Source: JAXGMQ01 sp040768585 (lineage in GTDB: Bacteria > Caldisericota > Caldisericia > JAAYUI01). Taken from it: a stretch of 64,000 nt of DNA. Shown piece after piece: positions 35,011-42,122 of the stretch. Under the pieces are notes generated by a model that had not been told where the DNA came from, searched no databases, and saw only the letters and a program-made list of their open reading frames with translations. Positions within the stretch are counted from its first letter, which is position 1, and each line of letters opens with the position of its first letter. Location: NCBI GenBank assembly GCA_040768585.1, contig JAXGMQ010000001.1, positions 496,001-560,000 on the forward strand, given 5' to 3'. A program made the translations under genes and the position numbers.

Positions 35011-36100
35011 ATTTTTGCCAGATTTTCTGCGTTCCGTCAAGCATTGTTTTGGTGGTGAACGATTCCTCAACCCTCTTTCGGGCTGTCTTAATCAGAGTGT
35101 TAGTTAGACCAACATCCGTCATTACTCTGATTATCGCCTCTGCCAATCTCTTTGGCGATGACGGTGGAACCATCAAACCGATTGAATCGTTGGTAATGAC
35201 CTCTGGTATCCCACAGACATTGGTGGCAACCACAGGCACACCAAGCGCCATAAACTCCAGCAGACCAAGGCCTATCGCCTCAGCCAGTGAAGGGAATACC
35301 CCCACATCACATGCTGCCATAATGTCGAACGGAGGGGTGATGCGACCAGGGAGGAACACCCTATCCGTTACCCTTAAATCCTCAGCCAGTTTCCTGAGTG
35401 GTTCATAACACCTGCCATCACCGATGATGATTGCGGCTGCATCAGGAACTTTGGCAAGAATATATGGGAGAGCCTTGATAATATCATCCTGCCCTTTGAC
35501 CTCAACAAGTCTGCCAACTGTGCCAATCAATCTCAGGTTCTCAGGGATTCCAAGCTCTCTTTTTGATTCAATTGAGGATTTCCTGGCAACCACCTTCTCC
35601 AAGTCGATACCATTATAGACAGTGTGAATTTTGTCTTCTGGAATACCCCTCTTGGCAAGTTTTTCTGACATGTCCTGTGACACACCGATGAAACCGTCTG
35701 CCCACTTGTTGAGGACATTGTCAGCAAACCAGACAGCACGCTCTTTTAACTTCGAGTCATAGTCGAGCCTGGAGTCTGAGTGCATTGTGCAGATATTTGG
35801 AATTTTGGTTAGTCTTGAAGCCACCCTTCCCGTGAAGTTGGCTCTCACCCCATGCGTGTGAATCAAGTCCAGATTGAGTTCTCTAATGAGTTTTGCAATC
35901 TCCCAGGGGTTTTGTTTAACAACAAATGGCTCAATACCAGCATCCCTTGCCTCTTTTGTGGTCATACCTTCAAGCGGGTGGATGTGATAAACCTCGAACA
36001 GATCCTTGTCTGCCCGAAGCGTAAGGTCGATTGTATACCCCTTTGCTCCAGCCACATCAGTGCCACAAATGACCTGAGCTAGTTTAATTTTTCTTGCCAT
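34991..36100 (-). CDS. Glycosyltransferase family 4 (GT-B) enzyme
   Basis: A 369-aa retaining GT-B transferase that would add a sugar from a nucleotide donor to a lipid-linked glycan at the cytosolic membrane face. The N-terminal acceptor domain has the D-L-I-H-T-H-G-V-R-A-N motif (about residues 77-87). The C-terminal donor domain has G-T-V-G-R-L-V-E-V-K-G, the I-I-G-D-G strand and the E-A-I-G-L-G-L-L-E-F-M-A segment that carries the two Glu of the EX7E motif (about residues 277-290). The length is normal. It overlaps both neighbours (22 and 20 bases). Sugar specificity cannot be read. Confidence 0.9.
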   Translation of the reverse strand: MARKIKLAQVICGTDVAGAKGYTIDLTLRADKDLFEVYHIHPLEGMTTKEARDAGIEPFVVKQNPWEIAKLIRELNLDLIHTHGVRANFTGRVASRLTKIPNICTMHSDSRLDYDSKLKERAVWFADNVLNKWADGFIGVSQDMSEKLAKRGIPEDKIHTVYNGIDLEKVVARKSSIESKRELGIPENLRLIGTVGRLVEVKGQDDIIKALPYILAKVPDAAAIIIGDGRCYEPLRKLAEDLRVTDRVFLPGRITPPFDIMAACDVGVFPSLAEAIGLGLLEFMALGVPVVATNVCGIPEVITNDSIGLMVPPSSPKRLAEAIIRVMTDVGLTNTLIKTARKRVEESFTTKTMLDGTQKIWQKYARSRD

Positions 36101-37227
36101 AACCTTTGTAGCTCCGTTTTCAAAACATTCACCCTGGATTCCCAGGAATTATTTTTCACAAATTCTGCTATCTCATCAGCATTGGCTGGTGTTTTTATGC
36201 AACCATCAATAGCTTCAAGAAATTCGTCCCTGTTGTTTGCTATTTTGACAACACTGTCTGGCATATTGGTCAACTCACTCATAAGCACTGACACCGTCGG
36301 GAAACCCATTGCGGCGTACTCATAGAGCTTGAGTGGTGAGACGGATTTTGTGAGTTCTCCCGATTTGAAAGGAATAATCCCACACGATGCCCCATAGACC
36401 AGTTTTGGAATTTCAGGTTGTGGTTTCCTGCCAAGAAACTCCACATTTTCAAGTTTCCTGAGTTTTTGCCCAAACTCACCAAGCTCAGATCCTCTCTCTT
36501 GCCCAATAACGACAAACCTATAATTGGGTCTTGATGAGGCAATGTCGAACATGAGTTCTGAGTCAAACCACCACCTGAGCGCTCCGACGTAAACTACAGT
36601 TGGTTTGTTGGGTTCAGATTCGTCTTTATCAAACTTAAAGACTTCGGGGTCAACAGCGTTTGGAAGGTGGATTGTATTGGGGTTATATTGCCTCAGATTA
36701 TCGGCTAAATACCTTGCTGTGGCAAAGACGGCATCGCACCCGTTGGCAAGCTTCGCCTCGGCTTTGGACAAGAAAGTGGCCGATGACGTCCCACCGTAGC
36801 CAGAGTGGTCATCAACACAATCATAGAGTGTGATTTTAGGATTAAGGCTATCTCTGACGGGACTCATCCAAGGAAGGTAAAAGAGTGCTGCATATTCCGC
36901 TGAAAAACCAATCTCAAGCATCGCTCTTTTGGCAAATCCAGCGAGTTTATTGCAAGCCATTTTTTGTGCAAAACCAAATCTGCCATAGAAGGGCATCATT
37001 GGAGGAGGGGATGCAACCCAGAGATTGTCTGATTTTTTCTCAACCCTTCTTGCCCTTTTTGCCTTTGGTTTGTATGTAGAGTCAGCGTATTTCGAGAGAT
37101 AGGTGAAAGGAGCTTCGATGTACAAAACCTTGTGACCCTCATCAGAGAAATGACGCGCAAACAGATGTTTCCTGGTTGGTAAATCGTCAAAGTCCTGAGA
37201 TGAAAAAATCACAAGAGGTATTTTCAT
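36079..37227 (-). CDS. Glycosyltransferase, TuaH-like GT-B
   Basis: A 382-aa cytosolic GT-B-type glycosyltransferase. The N-terminal half shows R-K-H-L-F-A-R-H-F-S-D-E-G-H-K-V-L-Y-I-E-A-P and Y-D-C-V-D-D-H-S-G-Y, patterns I associate with the teichuronic-acid enzyme TuaH and relatives. The C-terminal half carries V-V-Y-V-G-A-L, R-F-V-V-I-G and V-S-P-L-K-L-Y-E-Y-A-A-M-G donor-site segments, with Glu in the last. It follows the dehydratase gene with an ATGA overlap and precedes the other glycosyltransferase, so it probably adds the second or third sugar of the same glycan. Donor unknown. Confidence 0.82.
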   Translation of the reverse strand: MKIPLVIFSSQDFDDLPTRKHLFARHFSDEGHKVLYIEAPFTYLSKYADSTYKPKAKRARRVEKKSDNLWVASPPPMMPFYGRFGFAQKMACNKLAGFAKRAMLEIGFSAEYAALFYLPWMSPVRDSLNPKITLYDCVDDHSGYGGTSSATFLSKAEAKLANGCDAVFATARYLADNLRQYNPNTIHLPNAVDPEVFKFDKDESEPNKPTVVYVGALRWWFDSELMFDIASSRPNYRFVVIGQERGSELGEFGQKLRKLENVEFLGRKPQPEIPKLVYGASCGIIPFKSGELTKSVSPLKLYEYAAMGFPTVSVLMSELTNMPDSVVKIANNRDEFLEAIDGCIKTPANADEIAEFVKNNSWESRVNVLKTELQRLWQEKLN

Positions 37228-38546
37228 GGTTTGTAGGTTGGCTCCAGTTTTGAAATAAGTTCAAGCATTTTTGCCCTGTCTACTTTAGCTGCTGCATCCT
37301 GAATTGATTCAATGTTTGCATCAAAATCAGCTGGGTGATTGTCAACTGGTGGGATCATGAAGAGCCCATCAAGTTCCTTCTGACGCTTCATCTCCTCCTC
37401 TGTGACAAGCTCCTCAGACATCTTCTCGCCAGGACGTGGCTGGGTGTAGATGATTCGGTAGTTGATACCCTCTTTGTAACCCATCACACCACCAATTGTT
37501 GTTGCGAGTTTAGAAATGTTGATTGGTGGTCCAGCGTCAGGCACAAACACCTCGCCACAGTCGGCAAGCCCGGATGCTCTGATGATGAACGTTGAGGCGT
37601 GTTCCCTTGTGATGAAGTATCTATTCATCTTTGGAGATGTGACTGTGAGGTTGCCCCCTCGACGAAGCTGACGAAGGAAGGTGTAGACAACATTACCATC
37701 AGAATCCAGGACATTCTCAAACCTCACAATGCAGTGCTTCATAGAGCAGATTTTGGCGTGTCTTTGGATTACCCTTTCGGCTATCCTTTTGGTTGCGCCC
37801 ATCACGTTGGCTGGATCTGCAGCCTTGTCCGTTGAGATAAATGTAAAGAGCTTCACTCCGGCTTTTTCCGCCTCTTCAAGTGTCACGATAGTACCACTGA
37901 TGTTGGTTGTGACAGCCTCTTCTGGAAACCTCTCCATCAGGGGGACATGCTTGCGGGCTGCTATATGAAACACTATGTCAGGCTTATACTCCTGCATGAT
38001 TGACCTGACTCTATGACGGTCGCGGATGTCAGCAACAATCGCCGTCTTGCTGGTGAAGCCATCAATCTCCATCTCCAGGTTGACCTCATAAACACCATTT
38101 TCGGAGTTATCAACAAGCACCACATGAACAGGACTAAACTTCGCTATCTTCCTAGCAAGATCAGACCCGATTGAACCACCAGCGCCTGTAATGAGAATCC
38201 TTTTACCCACAAGGTATTGCCCTTCGTCTTTTGAGCAAGGCTTATGCTGCCTGATAAGACCAGTATTAACGAGTCTTTGAATGAGTCTCTCGTCTTTAAC
38301 ATATCGTCTCGGCGTAACACCGTCCGGCACAATCTGAAGCGGGATTTTCAAGTTGTTGCAAGCTATTGTAACAGATGAGATATCACCAAACGCAGCCTCA
38401 ACATAGGCAAGGTCAATATCTTCGGTCATTCCTTCGATGTTTTTTGTGTGGGAGACGGCAGCAACTGTGTGCGTGCCGCACGAATTGATGTCCTCACCCA
38501 TCCTCTCGCACCACTCGGGTTTGCCAATCAGAAGGACTCTAATCAT
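37224..38546 (-). CDS. CapD/PglF-like nucleotide-sugar 4,6-dehydratase, soluble form
   Basis: A 440-aa extended SDR enzyme. Residues ~115-400 hold the NAD loop ITGAGGSIGSDLARKI, V-A-D-I-R-D-R-H-R-V, the F-I-S-T-D-K-A-A-D-P segment and M-G-A-T-K-R, where Met replaces the usual Tyr, as is typical of PglF/FlaA1/CapD UDP-GlcNAc 4,6-dehydratases. The first ~110 residues form a Rossmann-like domain, but the four membrane helices of long CapD/PglF proteins are missing. It would make a UDP-4-keto-6-deoxy-hexosamine. The adjacent aminotransferase is the expected next step. ATGA overlaps join it to both neighbours. Confidence 0.88.
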   Translation of the reverse strand: MIRVLLIGKPEWCERMGEDINSCGTHTVAAVSHTKNIEGMTEDIDLAYVEAAFGDISSVTIACNNLKIPLQIVPDGVTPRRYVKDERLIQRLVNTGLIRQHKPCSKDEGQYLVGKRILITGAGGSIGSDLARKIAKFSPVHVVLVDNSENGVYEVNLEMEIDGFTSKTAIVADIRDRHRVRSIMQEYKPDIVFHIAARKHVPLMERFPEEAVTTNISGTIVTLEEAEKAGVKLFTFISTDKAADPANVMGATKRIAERVIQRHAKICSMKHCIVRFENVLDSDGNVVYTFLRQLRRGGNLTVTSPKMNRYFITREHASTFIIRASGLADCGEVFVPDAGPPINISKLATTIGGVMGYKEGINYRIIYTQPRPGEKMSEELVTEEEMKRQKELDGLFMIPPVDNHPADFDANIESIQDAAAKVDRAKMLELISKLEPTYKP

Positions 38547-39805
38547 GCAGTTCCCTTTCCATCAAGTTTTTTTCTGATCTCCGGGGCTTTGCTGTGGGCT
38601 TCAATGATAGCGCCTATTACAGCGTTCTGCTGAGCGTCTGTCATTGTACCGAATAGAGGTGGACATATCACCTCTTTTGAGAGTCTCGTTGCATTTGGAC
38701 AGGTGTCTTCCTGTTCGCTCCCGCCACTGCTAAAGTAGGAGTGAGTATGAACCGGATGTGAGAAGTACGGCTTACATTGTATGTTTTCAACCGAAAGCAC
38801 CTTTAAAAGCTCGTTTCGGGAGAGTCCAAACCTAGACTCATCTATTCTGATACCAAAATCCTTGTAGGAGCATCTATCTTCATCGGCAATAACCTGGTAC
38901 GCAAGTCCCTGAACCTGGGAAAGTTTGTCTTTGTAGAGCTTCACTCTCCTGTTACGCTCGGTCGCCTCATCCTCAAGTCTGGTGAGTCCCCATCTGCCGA
39001 GAATTGCGTGGAGTTCTGACATTCTGCCGTTCAATCCGGGATAGACGGTATCCTGATCACCTTGCTCTGAGGCTTTATTGCCATATTCCCTGAGAACTCT
39101 GAGATTTAGTGCCATCTGCTCGTTATTGGTTGTGACAAATCCACCCTCACCAGAGGTGAGAAGTTTTGTAGGTGTTAGTGAGAAGGAGGATGCCATACCT
39201 TCCGAGCCGACTGGTTTTCCACCGTGGAGGATACCAAATCCATGGGCAGCATCAAAAACAACCGGTATGTTACGCTTCGATGCGATGTTTAACACCTGAT
39301 CAATGCCGGTTGGGGAACCAAAGACATGCGTGAAAACAATTGCAAAAATATCGTCTGTGAGTTTCTTCTCAAGGTCTGCGATGCTGAGGTTGTAGGTGCG
39401 TAAGTCGGCATCAATGAAGACTGGTTCAAATCCCGCCCAGACTGAGGAGGTAACAGACGCCAGGAATGTAAAACTCGGAACGGCGATCTTGTGCTTTGCA
39501 CCGAGCCTAAACATATCCTTTTTTTCCCGGTCTGTTTCGGCATCATACCTGATTTTCTTCAGAGATGCCAACGACAAAGCCAATCCCATTGTGCAACTTG
39601 AGACTCCAAAGGCATACTTGACGCCCATGAGCTGGGCAACATCAGCCTCAAAACCGGCCAACTCTTCACCTTTTGTGAGCATTCCGCTTGCTAGGGTTGA
39701 GGAGAGCTTCTCGGAGAGTTGGGTTAATTCGGGAAGCGGTGGTCTGCAAAGTTGAATTGTGCCGGGATAGTATCCTGGTCCACCGAGTATTCTAAGTCTG
39801 GGCAT
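38543..39805 (-). CDS. DegT/DnrJ/EryC1-family PLP sugar aminotransferase
   Basis: A 420-aa fold-I PLP enzyme. It has the cofactor Lys in SFSLTPTKLLTSGEGG (about residue 213), an upstream V-F-D-A-A-H-G-F-G segment with the PLP Asp, S-S-C-T-M-G-L-A-L near the phosphate site, and a C-terminal Y-F-S-H-P-V-H strand. Such enzymes aminate 4-keto or 3-keto nucleotide sugars using glutamate or glutamine. Next to the dehydratase it would produce a UDP-4-amino-6-deoxy sugar. GGAGG within the upstream gene, nine bases before the ATG, supports the start; the overlap is 14 bases. Confidence 0.9.
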   Translation of the reverse strand: MPRLRILGGPGYYPGTIQLCRPPLPELTQLSEKLSSTLASGMLTKGEELAGFEADVAQLMGVKYAFGVSSCTMGLALSLASLKKIRYDAETDREKKDMFRLGAKHKIAVPSFTFLASVTSSVWAGFEPVFIDADLRTYNLSIADLEKKLTDDIFAIVFTHVFGSPTGIDQVLNIASKRNIPVVFDAAHGFGILHGGKPVGSEGMASSFSLTPTKLLTSGEGGFVTTNNEQMALNLRVLREYGNKASEQGDQDTVYPGLNGRMSELHAILGRWGLTRLEDEATERNRRVKLYKDKLSQVQGLAYQVIADEDRCSYKDFGIRIDESRFGLSRNELLKVLSVENIQCKPYFSHPVHTHSYFSSGGSEQEDTCPNATRLSKEVICPPLFGTMTDAQQNAVIGAIIEAHSKAPEIRKKLDGKGTA

Positions 39806-40445
39806 GTTTCATATCCTCCACGTTGTCGGGGTTTGTCACTCCGTCGAGTCTGCTGATTGGATCGTCAGGTTCAGCTCCTGCGTATACGTTCGGTTTTAGA
39901 AGTGTTAATGGCGTCTTGGCGATAATCTTAAGGTCAAGTGGTAGAGACACATTCTCAGTGTACCAAACATCAAGCTCAATTTTTTGGGGCCATGACAAAT
40001 TGTTTCTGCCATTTATCTGCGCCCAGCCTGTGATTCCAGGCTTGACTGCTAGCCTTTTTTGCTGGTAATCATCGTAACGGTTTGCCTGGTAGATGAGGGA
40101 TGGTCTTGGACCGACAATGCTCATGTGTCCAGCAAACACATTGAAAAGCTGCGGAAGCTCATCAATAAACGAACGAAGTTTCCTGCCAACTCTTGTTATT
40201 CGAGGGTCGTTCTCCGAGGTCCAGATACCAGTTCCGATGTTTGCAGCATTTCGAACCATTGTCCGAAATTTGATACAAGGGAAGACCACTCCGTCCCTGC
40301 CAACACGCTTTTGGATAAAAAACACCGGAAAGCCATCATCAACAACGATAGCAATCGATATCAGCAGAATGAGTGGGGACAACACAACGATCGCCAAAAA
40401 ACTCGCGACGAGGTCGAAAACCCTTTTCCAAGCCGGTCTTATCAC
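39792..40445 (-). CDS. Small monotopic phosphoglycosyltransferase (PglC/WcaJ-type)
   Basis: A 217-aa membrane enzyme that transfers a sugar-1-phosphate from UDP-sugar to undecaprenyl phosphate, the first membrane step of a glycan. It has one N-terminal re-entrant hydrophobic helix (~10-33), the F-I-Q-K-R-V-G and F-K-F-R-T-M motifs, the catalytic Asp-Glu dyad in SFIDELPQLFNV, and S-I-V-G-P-R-P. The size matches PglC-like catalytic-core forms. I place the start at the GTG at 40445, because GGAGGAG lies nine bases upstream and this GTG follows the preceding stop by two bases. An in-frame ATG at 40463 lacks an SD. Confidence 0.9.
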   Translation of the reverse strand: MIRPAWKRVFDLVASFLAIVVLSPLILLISIAIVVDDGFPVFFIQKRVGRDGVVFPCIKFRTMVRNAANIGTGIWTSENDPRITRVGRKLRSFIDELPQLFNVFAGHMSIVGPRPSLIYQANRYDDYQQKRLAVKPGITGWAQINGRNNLSWPQKIELDVWYTENVSLPLDLKIIAKTPLTLLKPNVYAGAEPDDPISRLDGVTNPDNVEDMKHAQT

Positions 40446-40447
40446 CC

Positions 40448-41536
40448 TCAAGAACTCCTCCATACAGCACGATAGACGGGAAAGAATCCTATCGACTCAG
40501 GATTAAAATCCCTTCCTAGATTATGCTCGTAGTCAGTTTTGATTTCAATGATACGACGGTATTTGTCCATGTCATGTATTCTATCGTAGATGTAGAAATC
40601 CTTTTCCTTGTCCGAAAAGTTCAGCTTGAATTGGTATGTGCCATCGTTGCCTGAGGCTCCACCACCCAACACAAAACTTGTGCAACCCATCTGTTTGCTT
40701 TTTTTGAGAGCTTCCCAGAAGAGGAGGTTGTTGGGTCGCATATTCTGGTATTCCCTATCTGTTGCTGAAAGATATGAATAACCAACGCCACCGCCAACAA
40801 AAACAATCACAGCGGCGGCCAATTCGCCGTCACAAAAGGCACCAAGGATGAAACAGAAATCGGATGGCATTGAGATCATCGATTCAAAGAAGGATTCTGG
40901 ATAAAGGTATCTATCATCGGCTGTGTGGTAGTCCATAGTCTTGTGGTAGAGGGGGATAAACTCAGAAAAACCTTCGGGGCCAAGCTCGCGAATCTCCACT
41001 CCTCTGCTCGCTGCCTGCCGTATCTTCTTCCTACCCTCTTTGCTCATGCTCTCTTGAAGCTCATCCTCTGTTTGGTTCAGGTCAACCCAAACCACTCTGC
41101 CAACCCTTCTGATGTTGTAGCCTGAGCCAAGCACTATGTTGTTTTGGACAACTTGAATCCTGCCAAACTCTGTGATGATACCACGTTCTCTACACCAACT
41201 CCCAAAATCAGAGGAGAATTTTGATGCAACATCGAAGGGCATCTCACCCTCAAAACTATGAAATATACCACCATATTCCGGAGAAGTGATGTCATACAAC
41301 TCACCCAGCTCTGACACAACTTCAAAACCAAACGGGAGCTCTGAGATGGGGCGAGTAATGAAGGGATAGAAAATCAACTTTCCGTCATATTCAGCCCAAA
41401 CAGCCTCAAGCCTGTAGGGATAGGAAGACTCCCAAAGTCTGCCAAGCTCTGGCATAGCATAGCAATCTGCTCCATGAATGTTTTTCAGGACTTCCTTCCA
41501 CTGCTTTGAGTTTGAGGTTGTGAGGTGGTTTATCAT
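40448..41536 (-). CDS. FemAB/GNAT-fold acyl- or aminoacyl-transferase
   Basis: A 362-aa protein with the FemAB-like double-GNAT architecture. The N-terminal domain (~1-160) ends in R-I-Q-V-V-Q-N-N. A C-terminal domain holds E-L-Q-E-S-M-S-K-E-G-R-K-K-I-R-Q-A-A-S-R-G-V (about residues 160-181, a common FemAB signature) and L-A-A-A-V-I-V-F with G-Y-S-Y-L-S-A-T. Relatives transfer amino acids to peptidoglycan precursors or acyl groups in polysaccharide and exosortase-linked systems. Here it lies between an N-acetyltransferase and a phosphoglycosyltransferase, so modification of the glycan sugar is likely. Donor and acceptor unknown. It is coupled by an ATGA overlap. Confidence 0.82.
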   Translation of the reverse strand: MINHLTTSNSKQWKEVLKNIHGADCYAMPELGRLWESSYPYRLEAVWAEYDGKLIFYPFITRPISELPFGFEVVSELGELYDITSPEYGGIFHSFEGEMPFDVASKFSSDFGSWCRERGIITEFGRIQVVQNNIVLGSGYNIRRVGRVVWVDLNQTEDELQESMSKEGRKKIRQAASRGVEIRELGPEGFSEFIPLYHKTMDYHTADDRYLYPESFFESMISMPSDFCFILGAFCDGELAAAVIVFVGGGVGYSYLSATDREYQNMRPNNLLFWEALKKSKQMGCTSFVLGGGASGNDGTYQFKLNFSDKEKDFYIYDRIHDMDKYRRIIEIKTDYEHNLGRDFNPESIGFFPVYRAVWRSS

Positions 41537-42057
41537 TTGATGAGTTCACCCTTGAGAAGACCCATTACATGAACATCTGTGAACTCGCCACCCCTGTGGT
41601 TGTGTTGCTTCAGGATTCCCTCAGCAGAGAAGCCAAGTCTTTCAAAGTGTTTCTTGGATGGTTCGTTGGACACAAGGACATACACCCAGACTCGATTCAT
41701 GCCAAGCTCCGAAAAAACAAAATCAAGAAGAACCTTGGAGGCGTCGTTTGCATAACCCTTACCCCGGTACTTGGCATCACCTATGAAGAGACCGAACCCG
41801 CACTGCCTTGAGACCCAGTCAATCCCGTATATCCCAATGTTGCCTATGTGGTTGCCGTCATCAGCGATTATTGCGAAACGCTTGTTCAACTTGTCATCTC
41901 TTGACGACTCAATCCACTTTGCCTCGTTCTCAACCGATACCGGCCAGTGCCAGCCTATGAGCATACTCTGGATGGACTCATCATTCCTCCAGAGAGCGAT
42001 TCTTTCAGAGTCGGCAACTTCAAGAGCGCGAAGTTTGGTTTTCAAACCTGAGTACAC
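41533..42057 (-). CDS. GNAT N-acetyltransferase (RimJ/PseH-like)
   Basis: A 174-aa cytosolic GNAT enzyme. L-R-A-L-E-V-A-D-S-E-R-I-A-L-W-R-N begins the fold. The acetyl-CoA loop lies in D-A-K-Y-R-G-K-G-Y-A-N-D-A (about residues 92-104), and V-L-V-S-N-E-P-S-K-K-H-F-E-R-L-G-F is near the end, as in the RimJ/L and PseH/WecD groups. As the first gene of an operon with a dehydratase and a sugar aminotransferase, it probably N-acetylates the UDP-4-amino sugar. The start is GTG at 42057 with GGAGGT upstream and a promoter at 42083-42111. Confidence 0.85.
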   Translation of the reverse strand: MYSGLKTKLRALEVADSERIALWRNDESIQSMLIGWHWPVSVENEAKWIESSRDDKLNKRFAIIADDGNHIGNIGIYGIDWVSRQCGFGLFIGDAKYRGKGYANDASKVLLDFVFSELGMNRVWVYVLVSNEPSKKHFERLGFSAEGILKQHNHRGGEFTDVHVMGLLKGELIK

Positions 42058-42082
42058 TTTCTGCTAGACCTCCAACCGAACC

Positions 42083-42111
42083 AATCTAACAAAAAACTCA
42101 GGTTCGCACAA
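42083..42111 (-). promoter_or_regulatory. Promoter of the nine-gene glycan operon
   Basis: Minus strand TTGTGC (42106-42111), 17 bp, TAGATT (42083-42088). The leader of ~19 nt carries GGAGGT before the GTG at 42057. Confidence 0.5.
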
Positions 42112-42122
42112 GTGTTTTGAGT

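Noticed and set aside
35011..35070. Longer N-terminus for the PKD-like exported protein
   Set aside because: It would overlap the glycosyltransferase gene by 80 bases and place a charged 20-residue segment before the signal peptide.
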